Virus record (IMG/VR): IMGVR_UViG_3300021197_000117
Location: 1-22,361 of that record
Length of the DNA: 22,361 bases
Strand: one strand, 5' to 3'
Source: a virus
The notes below the pieces were generated by a model, which was given only the letters and a program-made list of their open reading frames with translations, had not been told where the DNA came from and made no database searches. Below, in pieces: positions 1-7,551 of the stretch. The position numbers and the translations under genes are program-made. Numbering within the stretch: position 1 is the stretch's first letter; each line of letters opens with the position of its first letter.

Positions 1-783
1 GATAACCTCGTAGGTATGCAGTACCGCATTGACCACTTGGAGAACCTTAAGGCTGACGTATTCGACCAGATCGCATACCCTATGCTTAAAATCCGTGGTG
101 ATGTAGAAGACTTTGACTTCCAGCCAGCTGGCCGTATCTACCTTGGTGAAGAGGGTGACGTAGGTTACATGGCTCCAGATGCTACAGCCTTGCAAGCAGA
201 CATGCAAATTAGGCTGCTAGAGGACAAGATGGAAGAGATGGCAGGTGCGCCTAAGCAAGCCATGGGTATCCGCACAGCAGGCGAGAAGACAGCCTTTGAG
301 GTACAGTCACTCCAGAATGCAGCCTCACGTATCTTTGAACACAAGACTGCTCACTTCGAACGTGTGTTCCTTGAGCCAATCCTTAACGCAATGCTTGAGG
401 TGTCACGCCGTAACATGAATGTGTCAGATGTAATTCGTGTTGTTGACGACCCTACAGGCGTCTCGCTGTTTCAGACTATTACCAAAGATGACATCACAGC
501 TGACGGTAAGATCGTCCCTGTAGGTGCTCGACACTTTGCTGAACGTGCTCGTCGTGTGCAAAACCTTACACAGCTTTACCAGATCAAGTTGTCAGACCCA
601 TCTGTTGCAGCACACATGTCAGGTAAAGAGTTTGCTCGCATCCTTGCAGACGAACTTGGTGAGCCAACACTGTTCAGCGAAAACGTAGCAGTAAGTGAGC
701 AACTAGAAACACAACAGCAGATGCAAGAAGCTGAAGCTATTAACCAAGAGCAACTAATGATTGCACAACAAGCAGGAATGTAA
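1..783 (+). CDS. Portal (head-tail connector) protein, 3' part
   Basis: This is the C-terminal half of a podovirus portal protein, the dodecameric ring at the capsid vertex through which DNA is packaged and ejected. The frame is open from base 1 (DNLVG precedes the Met at 16), so the true start lies upstream of the window and the Met at 16 is internal. Visible traits are the segment GIRTAGEKTAFEVQSLQNAA near codons 95 to 114, typical of the wing/stem region of T7-type connectors, then a helical stretch with an acidic, Gln-rich tail (EQLETQQQMQEAEAINQEQ), as in T7 gp8. About 260 codons are present against roughly 500 to 540 for the family. The position just upstream of scaffold and capsid genes agrees. 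I am confident of the family from sequence pattern and synteny. Confidence 0.87.
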   Translation, partial: DNLVGMQYRIDHLENLKADVFDQIAYPMLKIRGDVEDFDFQPAGRIYLGEEGDVGYMAPDATALQADMQIRLLEDKMEEMAGAPKQAMGIRTAGEKTAFEVQSLQNAASRIFEHKTAHFERVFLEPILNAMLEVSRRNMNVSDVIRVVDDPTGVSLFQTITKDDITADGKIVPVGARHFAERARRVQNLTQLYQIKLSDPSVAAHMSGKEFARILADELGEPTLFSENVAVSEQLETQQQMQEAEAINQEQLMIAQQAGM

Positions 784-784
784 A

Positions 785-925
785 ATGAAAGCGCCTAAGA
801 AATCACTAGCACCTAAGAAGTCACTCCGCCCCAAGGCTCGCCCTACAGGTGCAGTAGCTCGTGGTAACAGTGCTGCTAAGTACAACGCACAAGACATGAT
901 GCTTGTCAACAAGAAAAAGAAATAA
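785..925 (+). CDS. Small highly basic protein (46 aa)
   Basis: ATG at 785 begins one base after the portal stop, and the TAA at 923-925 shares its last A with the next gene's ATG, so the frame sits in a coupled series. The product starts MKAPKKSLAPKKSLRPKAR and ends in NKKKK. It is very rich in Lys, Arg and Pro, with a repeated K-K-S-L unit (twice within 13 residues), and has no Asp or Glu apart from one Asp. Such a basic, unstructured peptide could bind nucleic acid or an acidic virion protein, but I recognise no family. Its reality rests on the seamless spacing on both sides; otherwise there would be a 141-base gap in a fully packed operon. Confidence 0.6.
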   Translation: MKAPKKSLAPKKSLRPKARPTGAVARGNSAAKYNAQDMMLVNKKKK

Positions 926-1167
926 TGAAGTCTGTCTGGTTCAAAAAGTGTAAGAGTGCAAGCGAGAAGAAGTCTGTAGAGCAGACACTCCGCAGCCACA
1001 AAGCTACACTCGACAGCCTTCAAGAAATCCTTGGCTCTATGCTTAAGGAAAACCCCGCATCTACAGACTACGACAGTGCGTCATGGGCGTACAAGCAGGC
1101 TGACAGGAACGGGTACAACCGAGCAATCAACCAACTGCTCGAAATCGTTAACTTAGACAAGGAATAA
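925..1167 (+). CDS. Hypothetical protein, 80 aa, between portal and scaffold
   Basis: An 80-residue protein starting MKSVWFKKCKSASEKK. The basic N-terminus is followed by a helical region (VEQTLRSHKATLDSLQEILG) and a C-terminal part containing SWAYKQADRNGYNRAINQLL, which looks like a small helical-hairpin protein. It starts on an ATG that overlaps the preceding stop (TAATG) and ends three bases before the scaffold ATG. Small proteins of this size are common between portal and scaffold genes in marine T7-like phages. I cannot assign a function. Good codon pattern and packing make the gene convincing. Confidence 0.75.
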   Translation: MKSVWFKKCKSASEKKSVEQTLRSHKATLDSLQEILGSMLKENPASTDYDSASWAYKQADRNGYNRAINQLLEIVNLDKE

Positions 1168-1170
1168 CAC

Positions 1171-1947
1171 ATGGTATTCACTGACGGAACTGCAACCACA
1201 CAGACCGATCAGAACGCAGAGCAGACGCAAGTTGAGGACACACCACAGGAATCATACTTGAAGAAGCTTGTAGAGGCAAAGGGAGAGAACTGGGGAGACC
1301 CTGAGGTACTAGCTAAAGGCAAACTTGAAGCCGATGGTTACATCCGCACTCTTGAGGAACAGATGGCGCAAATGCGTGAAGACCTCAAGAAACAGGACTA
1401 CTCTGCTCAACTTCTCGAACAGCTGAAGGGAAAGGCCGCAGACCCCACCACTGCGAAACCTGAAGCGCCCAACAATAACAATATTGGTGGCACTACAGAC
1501 GGGAACACCAACCCGACACTGAGTGAGGAAGACCTGAAGAGCCTCGTTGAAAAGACACTAAGTGAACGTGAACAAGGAACACTGGTAAAGCAGAACCTCA
1601 CACACGTTGACACAGAGCTTGACAAAGCTTTCGGTGCAGAAGCTGAGAACGTTGTCAAGAAGAAAGCTGAAGAGCTAGGTTTGTCTATGGACCGCATGAA
1701 GGAACTTGCAGCCGAGTCACCAAACGCTTTCCTTACTCTGGTAGGTGAGAAACCAACAGTACCCTTTAAGCCTATTGTGCAGGGGTCGGTTCGAACCGAA
1801 GGTGTCAATATGCAAGTCTCGACAGAACGCAACTGGGCCTATTACCAGAAGCTACGTCGAGAGAACAAACACGAATACTACTCACCTAAAGTCCAACAAC
1901 AGCTTATCCAAGATAAGATGCGGATGGGTGATGGTTTCGGAAACTAA
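1171..1947 (+). CDS. Capsid assembly scaffolding protein
   Basis: A 258-residue acidic, helical protein directly ahead of the major capsid gene, the place and size of T7 gp9-type scaffolds, which guide procapsid assembly and then leave the shell. Features in order: a Gln/Glu-rich N-terminus; a conserved-looking segment around residues 30 to 60 (ENWGDPEVLAKGKLEADGYI) running into a coiled coil (LEEQMAQMREDLKKQD); a low-complexity Asn/Gly/Thr linker around residues 100 to 115; a second charged helical region; and a basic C-terminus (YYQKLRRENKHEYY) of the kind that contacts the capsid protein. The ribosome site AAGGAA lies just before the ATG. The call rests on composition, architecture and synteny. 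Confidence 0.83.
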   Translation: MVFTDGTATTQTDQNAEQTQVEDTPQESYLKKLVEAKGENWGDPEVLAKGKLEADGYIRTLEEQMAQMREDLKKQDYSAQLLEQLKGKAADPTTAKPEAPNNNNIGGTTDGNTNPTLSEEDLKSLVEKTLSEREQGTLVKQNLTHVDTELDKAFGAEAENVVKKKAEELGLSMDRMKELAAESPNAFLTLVGEKPTVPFKPIVQGSVRTEGVNMQVSTERNWAYYQKLRRENKHEYYSPKVQQQLIQDKMRMGDGFGN

Positions 1948-1983
1948 AATCTCTCAATTCTTTAAAAGAAAAGGACTAGCACA

Positions 1984-2958
1984 ATGGCTGGTATGATCTC
2001 GTCCAACACGGACATGCAACGTCTCATTCGTTCAGAGGTTTACTCCTCAGAGCTTAAGGACATCCTTCGTGATGAAATGCAAGCACAGCGTTACGTACGT
2101 ATGCTTGACGGTTTCCCTGATGGTGACACATTCACGATCCCGACAATTGGTGCAACAACTGTAGCTGACTACGTTGAAGATGCCACAGTTGCCTACGCAC
2201 CTATGGATACAGCTGAGTTCTCATTCACTGTTGACAAGTACCTCCAGTCAGGTACGTACATCACCAAGAAAGCTGCACAAGACTCGTTCTACAGCGCACA
2301 GCTCGAAGCTCGCTTCGTACCTGAGCAAGAGCGTGCAATCCTTGAGCACTTCGAAGCGACAACTTTTGCTTCACCAGAAGTCGGTGTCACAGCTAACTCA
2401 GCTGAAACTCTCGACGGTGTTGCTCACCGTTTGTCAGGTGGTAACGCTGGCCGTATCGAACTGCAAGACTTTGCATTCGCTCGTTACGCCCTCAAGAAGT
2501 CAAACGTTCCTGACCGTGGCCTCGTAGCTATCGTTGACCCATCAGTAGAGTACCAACTGAACACACTGACAAACCTTGTCAACGTGTCAAACAACCCAAT
2601 GTGGGAAGGTATTGTACGTGACGGTATCGCAACTGGTATGCGCTTCGTAGCTAACGTATACGGCTTCGACGTTTACACTTCTAACTACCTCAAAGCTGAC
2701 GTTGCTGATGCAGCCCTGCTTGAAAAAGATGGTACAACTGGTAACGACTTCTCAGTCAACGCTGGTGTTGCTAACCTCTTCTTCTCAGCAGACGCAACAG
2801 CTAACCCATTCGTGGGTGCATGGCGTCAAATGCCTGAGGTTGACTACGAGTACAACAAAGACAAACAGCGTCACGAGTATGTTACTACTGCTCGCTACGG
2901 TGTTAAGAAGTACCGTCCAGAAGGTATTGTCACAGTCGTGTCAAACCCTGACGTATAA
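1984..2958 (+). CDS. Major capsid protein (HK97 fold)
   Basis: A 324-residue capsid protein that forms the icosahedral head. The sequence has the T7 gp10-like layout: a helical N-arm (MQRLIRSEVYSSELKDILRD), a beta-rich E-loop/P-domain region with DGDTFTIPTIGATTVADYVE, the spine helix, then an A-domain with IVDPSVEYQLNTL and a C-terminal beta segment with ARYGVKKYRPEGIVTV. The ATG at 1984 has AAAAGGA upstream; a second Met three codons later is possible but less likely. It is followed by a terminator hairpin, consistent with a separately terminated, abundant transcript. I see no slippery site near the stop that would make a longer minor form, unlike T7 gp10B. Confidence 0.92.
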   Translation: MAGMISSNTDMQRLIRSEVYSSELKDILRDEMQAQRYVRMLDGFPDGDTFTIPTIGATTVADYVEDATVAYAPMDTAEFSFTVDKYLQSGTYITKKAAQDSFYSAQLEARFVPEQERAILEHFEATTFASPEVGVTANSAETLDGVAHRLSGGNAGRIELQDFAFARYALKKSNVPDRGLVAIVDPSVEYQLNTLTNLVNVSNNPMWEGIVRDGIATGMRFVANVYGFDVYTSNYLKADVADAALLEKDGTTGNDFSVNAGVANLFFSADATANPFVGAWRQMPEVDYEYNKDKQRHEYVTTARYGVKKYRPEGIVTVVSNPDV

Positions 2959-2964
2959 GCTAAA

Positions 2965-2998
2965 GGTTGGGGGCTTCACGGCCCCCTTCCACTTTTCT
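2965..2998 (+). terminator. Rho-independent terminator after the capsid gene
   Basis: A perfect 6-bp GC stem, GGGGGC (2969-2974) and GCCCCC (2981-2986), closes a loop TTCACG. GG/CC pairs outside a TT/TT mismatch can extend the stem. The downstream tract is TTCCACTTTT, a weak U-tract, so termination may be partial. It lies seven bases after the capsid stop. Confidence 0.72.
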
Positions 2999-2999
2999 C

Positions 3000-3028
3000 T
3001 TGACAGAACCTGCTGGTGTGTGTATAAT
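3000..3028 (+). promoter_or_regulatory. Perfect-consensus sigma70 promoter
   Basis: TTGACA at 3000-3005 and TATAAT at 3023-3028 match the bacterial housekeeping consensus 12 of 12, with the optimal 17-bp spacer. The expected start of transcription is about 3035. It sits directly behind the capsid terminator and ahead of the 189-aa gene at 3080, so it would restart transcription of the tail and ejection genes with host RNA polymerase. Confidence 0.85.
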
Positions 3029-3048
3029 AAATTAACCTTGGCAGGGAC

Positions 3049-3071
3049 CCTAGTATACATATACCCTTAGG
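3049..3071 (+). promoter_or_regulatory. Possible hairpin overlapping the ribosome binding site
   Basis: In the predicted leader of the 3080 gene, GTAT (3053-3056) can pair with ATAC (3061-3064), and CCTA (3049-3052) with TAGG (3068-3071) across a 3-base bulge. The outer strand includes the start of the Shine-Dalgarno sequence TAGGAG (3068-3073). The stem is short and AT-rich, so a real effect on translation is only a possibility. Confidence 0.3.
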
Positions 3072-3079
3072 AGCTACTC

Positions 3080-3649
3080 ATGGTCAACGTAAACCATTCC
3101 ACACTAACAGACCCATATCTACATGAACCTAAAGGTATTGCCTCAGCAGGTGTTGGTTCTATCTATGTAGCTGACGGTGCAGGTAGTGGTTCATGGAACC
3201 ATGCTCATCATTACATTGGTGCTTACATTCCCTTTGATGCTACTACTCCAGCATACCAGCATAGTGTAACCACAACTCTTTCTCCTCTTGACCCTACGTT
3301 TACTGTTTCAGAGAACAGCGGCTTTACAGGTGTTTCGTCACCTAACGCTAGACTCCAGTACACGGATGTGGAAAGTATTGTTGCTACCATTAACTTCACT
3401 ATGTCACTTAAGAATAACTCAGGCTCACCTAAACAGGTTGAGTTTGTCATCTACAAGAATGGTGTAGCTATTGGTGGTGCTCACAACATCCAGACAGCTA
3501 CTTCAGGTGAGTGGGCTACCTGTGTACTCGTAGGTCAAACAACACTAGACCAAAACGATTACATTGAGATTTGGATTAAGGCTGGTACAGCTTTTACTCT
3601 TGACGTAGCATCTGCTTACCTCACAATTGCAGGGAACTTTAAGCCATGA
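3080..3649 (+). CDS. Putative head decoration or fibre protein, jelly-roll type
   Basis: A 189-residue protein located between the capsid and tail-tube genes and expressed from its own strong promoter and Shine-Dalgarno site (TAGGAG, 6 bases before ATG). The N-terminal part (HEPKGIASAGVGSIYVADGAG) resembles short capsid or tail attachment segments seen in marine podovirus virion proteins. The remainder from about residue 60 is beta-rich with alternating hydrophobics (ATINFTMSLKNNSGSPKQVEFVIYKNG, split here as two strands) and ends in a DYIEIWIKAG...AYLTIAG pattern, like C1q/TNF-type trimeric jelly rolls. I infer a virion surface protein: a head fibre, decoration or short fibre. A host-recognition role is possible but not shown. 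Its stop overlaps the next start (ATGA). Confidence 0.6.
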   Translation: MVNVNHSTLTDPYLHEPKGIASAGVGSIYVADGAGSGSWNHAHHYIGAYIPFDATTPAYQHSVTTTLSPLDPTFTVSENSGFTGVSSPNARLQYTDVESIVATINFTMSLKNNSGSPKQVEFVIYKNGVAIGGAHNIQTATSGEWATCVLVGQTTLDQNDYIEIWIKAGTAFTLDVASAYLTIAGNFKP

Positions 3650-4368
3650 AGAAGACCCTCCTAGAGATCGTACAGTCAATCCTAAGTGACCTAGACTCAG
3701 AGGGTGTCAACTCCATTGAGGATACTGTAGAAGCCCTACAGGTTGCCTCCGTTGTTGAGGATACCTTCTACAACATTGTCACTACTCGTGATATCCCTGA
3801 GCACTACCGTTTGATCAAGCTTACGTCCTTGTCAAACTCACAGAAGCCTACGCACTTCACGTACCCATCTAACGTTCGTCGTATTGACGCACTTAAGTAC
3901 AAGACAGCTGAAGGCTACACAGACATTATCTTTGTTGACCCACTGACATTCCTTTCACGTACAGGTGCAGAGGTTAACAACACAGTAGAAGTCACAGACG
4001 TACACGCAGGCACATCACTGTACATTCGTAATGATCGTGCCCCTAGCTACTACACAAGCTTTGACGATCAGACAATCGTAATGAACTCATACGATGCTTC
4101 TGTTGAAGCTATCCTTCAGGCGTCTAAGACCCAAGCCTTTGGTGTCATTCACCCTGAGTTCGTTAAGGATGACGCACACGTACCTGACATGGATGACGTA
4201 ATGTTCCCACTCTTGATTGCTGAAGCTAAGTCAACATGCTTCTCATTGTTCAAGGGTGGCCCTGACCCTAAGATTGATCAGGCTGCTCGTCGGCATAAGT
4301 CATACATCCAGAATGATATGTACAAAAGCAAACGAGAGAACAAACGCCCAACATACGGGAGACGTTAA
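3646..4368 (+). CDS. Tail tube protein A / head-tail adaptor (T7 gp11-like)
   Basis: A 240-residue protein matching the tail tubular protein A family, which forms the dodecameric adaptor ring between portal and nozzle. Visible family traits are the helical N-terminus (LEIVQSILSDLDSEGVNSIEDTVEA), then ASVVEDTFYNIVTTRDIPEH, and the segment PTHFTYPSNVRRIDALKYKT typical of gp11-like proteins. Near the C-terminus KSTCFSLFKGGPDPKIDQAARRHK precedes a basic tail; this is the conserved C-terminal helix in the family. T7 gp11 is 196 residues, so this is a somewhat longer version. It is translationally coupled on both sides: ATGA with the previous gene and TAATG with the next. Confidence 0.85.
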   Translation: MKKTLLEIVQSILSDLDSEGVNSIEDTVEALQVASVVEDTFYNIVTTRDIPEHYRLIKLTSLSNSQKPTHFTYPSNVRRIDALKYKTAEGYTDIIFVDPLTFLSRTGAEVNNTVEVTDVHAGTSLYIRNDRAPSYYTSFDDQTIVMNSYDASVEAILQASKTQAFGVIHPEFVKDDAHVPDMDDVMFPLLIAEAKSTCFSLFKGGPDPKIDQAARRHKSYIQNDMYKSKRENKRPTYGRR

Positions 4369-4703
4369 TGGTAGACTTTATCTACGACACTGAAAACCAG
4401 AAGTGTGAGTGTAAGTCAGACAAGAATATAAGCACACTCTATATCGAAAAGGAACGAGGAGGTTATCGCTTCTTTGTCATTCGTCAAGAGAAGGGTTTAG
4501 TACCAAAAGAACTCAGCGGCAAGTACTCGTCAATCCTTAAGGCTCAAGAGGCTGTCACGAAGTACTTCCGCAACAAAAAGCCCACAGAAGCTGCTCGAAG
4601 AAAAGAGTCTGGGGATAACTACGAGAAACGTAAGAAGGCTAAAGATGGCGCAAAGACTCAACCAAAAGGTAGTAAACACGTTCATCAAGGGCTTAGTGAC
4701 TGA
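4368..4703 (+). CDS. Hypothetical basic protein, 111 aa, overlapping tail tube B
   Basis: Starts on a TAATG overlap with tail tube A and runs 59 bases into the tail tube B gene in another frame. The first 65 residues look folded (MVDFIYDTENQKCECK, then YIEKERGGYRFFVIRQEKG and SSILKAQEAVTKYFRNK), suggesting a small beta-sheet plus helix. The last 45 residues are Lys/Arg-rich and disordered, and the final part is constrained by the overlap. Two Cys (CEC) occur near residue 13 but no metal-site partner is evident. I do not recognise the family. The position suggests a minor virion component, chaperone or assembly factor. Confidence 0.6.
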   Translation: MVDFIYDTENQKCECKSDKNISTLYIEKERGGYRFFVIRQEKGLVPKELSGKYSSILKAQEAVTKYFRNKKPTEAARRKESGDNYEKRKKAKDGAKTQPKGSKHVHQGLSD

Positions 4704-6801
4704 AGCTGGTGAGCTTACGTTTCCTGAGAACGCATCCATTGACGAACTGAACTGCTTGCTCGAAAGAGATGGTTCTCGTCGCCGTAGACTAGCTGTTAAG
4801 GTGGAGGAGAGTAATGTCTTGTCCACCTTTACTGTATCTGAGACAGACGTATTCACTACAGGGAACTGGGAGAATGCAGCTGGTCAGGCTGGCCTTGACT
4901 TCCTTGTAGTGCAGTCAGGCAGCACTCTGTACTTCTATAACACTGCGTCAGAACCATACTCAGCAAACCAGAAGACCTTTAGCGTTGATCTAACGGCCTT
5001 TGAGCAAGCAGGTAGTGTTGGTGCAGGTAATGCCAAGGTACAGACTACATCCATCGTAGGTGCTCTTGTGGTTGCCTCTGCGGCTATCAACTCTTTCTTC
5101 GTTGAGTATGACCCTACGACTGACACAATCTCAACAACAGCTATTACCCCTCGTGTTCGTGACTTTGAGTGGCAGGGTGACACTGAGACTTACTCAGAGA
5201 ACAGCGTTCAAACCGTAACCTCTGCCGAACGTGAGTATGACACAAGAAACGCAGGCTGGACTGGCAACAAAGGTGAAATAGCCCTTAATCTATACAGAAC
5301 CGCTAACGCCTACTGGCCCCCACTCACACACCCTTGGTACTCAGGTAAGAATGCCTCAGGAGACTTTAGTGAGTCTGAGTGGCGTAAGGTTTACAGCGGC
5401 ACAACACTTACAGGCAACGGTCACTTCATCCTTGACTTCTTCAACAAGGTTCGCTCAGGCTTACCTACTGAAGCTGAAGCGTCACGCTTTAAAACTGTTG
5501 CAGCTTTCTCTGGCCGTGTGTTCTATGCGGGCTTGACTTCTGCAAAGAACGGTGGTAAGATTCTGTTCTCCAAGCAGCTTGATAACATCAGTGAGGCTGG
5601 TCGTTGCTATCAGCAGAATGACCCCACAGGTGAAAACGCAAGTGACCTACTGGATACTGATGGTGGTGTTATCATCATCCCAGATGCCAACAACATCCAG
5701 AAGCTACACGTATTTGGGTCAACTCTGTTTGTGTTTGCTGAGAATGGTGTATGGCAGATCAGTGGTGTTGATAACGTCTTCCGTGCTACTGAGTATTCTA
5801 TCTCACGTATCACACAGATCGGTATGACAAACTTCAACACCTTTGTGTCAGTCGAGGGTGTGCCTATGTGGTGGTCCAAGAACGGTATCCACACTGTGTC
5901 ATTCGATCAGGTCAGCGGTAAAGGCCAAGAGCAGAACCTTACAATCTCAACGATCCAGAAGTTCTTCGATAAGATTGATGGTAATGCCAAGGCTCAGTGT
6001 ACAGCTGCTTACGATGCTACAAACAAACGTGTGCATTGGTTCTACCCATCCAACTCAGAACCTAAGGTCAACAAGAAGAACCGTGTACTCACACTAGACA
6101 TTGCTATTCAAGCATTCTATCCTTGGGAAGTTGAAGATAGTGAGACTAACACTGACTACATCGTTGGAGCTTCTTATCTGCAAGGATTTGGTTCTGACTT
6201 TACAGACGTTGACGTATTCACATCAGCAGGTGATGACGTAGTTCTATCCACAGGTGAGGATGTAGTTGTCAACAAGCTTACGCAGCTTTCTCAGGCCGAC
6301 AGCTCAGTAGCTCTTATGGTCTTTGATAACGCTACCAGCAAGATGACAATTGCCTTCTTTAGTGGTACAGACTTCCTTGACTGGGGTGACGCAAACTACT
6401 CAAGCTATGCCGAAGCAGGTTACGACTTCCTTGGTGACTTGGTGCTTAAGAAGAACGCACCGTATATCCAAGTGTATCTACGCCCCACTGAGACAGGCTT
6501 TGAGGGTTCAGATGTTCTAGGTTACACACCTGTACGTGAGTCGTCACTACTTGTGTCATCCTACTGGGACTTCCGTAACAGTACTTCTTCCACACCACAG
6601 CAAGCATACAGACTAAAGTATCTTCCTGTTGTCAACACCTCAAGCTTAAATGTTTGGGATTACCCTGAAAATGTCGTAACCACACGACTTAAAATGAGAG
6701 GTCATGGCCGTAGTATGCGTCTTAGGTTCGAGAGTGAACAAGGCAAAGACTTCGTACTACTAGGCTTTGGGATTATCAGTGCAGCAAACCCCCGCTTCTA
6801 A
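4645..6801 (+). CDS. Tail tube protein B / nozzle (T7 gp12-like)
   Basis: A 718-residue protein of the gp12 nozzle family, which forms the distal hexameric tail of podoviruses. The N-terminus VNTFIKGLVTEAGELTFPEN followed by NCLLERDGSRRRRL is the signature of this group, and beta-propeller-like repeats fill the middle (KLHVFGSTLFVFAENGVWQI, then GMTNFNTFVSVEGVPMWWS). The C-terminal end RGHGRSMRLRFES...DFVLLGFGI is also characteristic. The size is close to T7 gp12 (794). ATG at 4645 has AAGAAGG upstream and lies inside the previous gene, so translation of the two is probably linked. Confidence 0.88.
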   Translation: MAQRLNQKVVNTFIKGLVTEAGELTFPENASIDELNCLLERDGSRRRRLAVKVEESNVLSTFTVSETDVFTTGNWENAAGQAGLDFLVVQSGSTLYFYNTASEPYSANQKTFSVDLTAFEQAGSVGAGNAKVQTTSIVGALVVASAAINSFFVEYDPTTDTISTTAITPRVRDFEWQGDTETYSENSVQTVTSAEREYDTRNAGWTGNKGEIALNLYRTANAYWPPLTHPWYSGKNASGDFSESEWRKVYSGTTLTGNGHFILDFFNKVRSGLPTEAEASRFKTVAAFSGRVFYAGLTSAKNGGKILFSKQLDNISEAGRCYQQNDPTGENASDLLDTDGGVIIIPDANNIQKLHVFGSTLFVFAENGVWQISGVDNVFRATEYSISRITQIGMTNFNTFVSVEGVPMWWSKNGIHTVSFDQVSGKGQEQNLTISTIQKFFDKIDGNAKAQCTAAYDATNKRVHWFYPSNSEPKVNKKNRVLTLDIAIQAFYPWEVEDSETNTDYIVGASYLQGFGSDFTDVDVFTSAGDDVVLSTGEDVVVNKLTQLSQADSSVALMVFDNATSKMTIAFFSGTDFLDWGDANYSSYAEAGYDFLGDLVLKKNAPYIQVYLRPTETGFEGSDVLGYTPVRESSLLVSSYWDFRNSTSSTPQQAYRLKYLPVVNTSSLNVWDYPENVVTTRLKMRGHGRSMRLRFESEQGKDFVLLGFGIISAANPRF

Positions 6802-7087
6802 AAGTCTTAACGGCATCAAGGGTTCCTGTTTTGACATTAGACTTGAGTACAGCAGTGAGTATATTATTGTACACGTACCTTACATCGAAAAGATGACAAA
6901 GGCTGTCTTTATCGAACTCAAGTACTTGTTAGAAGATTGGAACGAGTTCTTTAAAACAATGGGTTACAAGGGCATCTTTGCAGCTACAGACCCTTACACA
7001 AAGATAAACAAACTAGCTCTTATGCTAGGCTTCGACTACGTAGGTGAATCCCAAGGTATGTCGATTTACATTTTCAAAGGAGAGTAG
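6779..7087 (+). CDS. Small protein in the T7 gp13 position, GNAT-like C-terminus
   Basis: About 102 residues. GTG at 6779 is preferred, with GGGA six bases upstream; TTG at 6767 is in frame but has no usable ribosome site. The gene overlaps the 3' end of tail tube B. The C-terminal half (KINKLALMLGFDYVGESQGMSIYIFKGE) has the look of the last strands of a GNAT acetyltransferase fold: helix, then G-F-x-Y-V-G-E, then a closing strand. There is no clear acetyl-CoA pyrophosphate loop (R/Q-x-x-G-x-G/A), so catalytic activity is doubtful. By position it corresponds to T7 gene 13, an assembly factor for internal virion proteins. The role is inferred from synteny. Confidence 0.6.
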   Translation: MQQTPASKSLNGIKGSCFDIRLEYSSEYIIVHVPYIEKMTKAVFIELKYLLEDWNEFFKTMGYKGIFAATDPYTKINKLALMLGFDYVGESQGMSIYIFKGE

Positions 7088-7088
7088 T

Positions 7089-7520
7089 ATGGGACCAGCA
7101 GCAGCAGTAATTGCAGCAGTAACTGCAGTAGCAGGTACAGCAGCCTCAATCGACCAGAGCAAAAAAGCTGCTCGTGCGTCACAACGCCAACAGCAACTAC
7201 AGTCTCGTCGCTCACAACGTCAGGCTATCCGTGAGCAGCAGATCAGACGAGCACAGATGCAAGCTCAGGCTCAAGCATTGGGTGCAGCAGGTGGGTCAGC
7301 TGTATCTGGTGGCTTGTCCTCCTTGTCATCCCAGCTCGGTAGCTCGCTAGGGTACGCAAGTCAGCAATCAGGTTTGTCAAGCCAGATCACTACGGCAAGC
7401 CAACGTGCCGACATGTTTGGTTCTATTGCTGGGCTTGGTATGACAACATTCCAAGGTCTTGGTGGTTTTGATATGTTATCTGAAATGGGTGGCAAGCCAA
7501 CCGCACCCCAAGGTGGTTGA
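7089..7520 (+). CDS. Internal virion protein, gp14-like
   Basis: A 143-residue Ala/Gln/Ser-rich protein. The start ATG at 7089 is chosen over an in-frame ATG at 7044 because AAAGGAG lies six bases upstream and the 7044 start would lie deep in the previous gene. The N-terminus is a hydrophobic Ala/Val helix (MGPAAAVIAAVTAVAGTAAS), a candidate membrane-inserting segment, followed by a long Gln/Arg coiled-coil region (QRQQQLQSRRSQRQAIREQQ) and a Gly/Ser-rich C-terminus. This matches T7 gp14-type proteins, ejected first to form the outer-membrane pore. Position before two giant ejection proteins agrees. Confidence 0.75.
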   Translation: MGPAAAVIAAVTAVAGTAASIDQSKKAARASQRQQQLQSRRSQRQAIREQQIRRAQMQAQAQALGAAGGSAVSGGLSSLSSQLGSSLGYASQQSGLSSQITTASQRADMFGSIAGLGMTTFQGLGGFDMLSEMGGKPTAPQGG

Positions 7521-7551
7521 CCCACACTCTCTAATTAACTTAGGAATATAG

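Noticed and set aside
1407-1832. 141-aa - strand frame opposite the scaffold gene
   Set aside because: Ser/Phe/Leu-rich antisense shadow with no ribosome site; the opposite strand has a well-supported gene.
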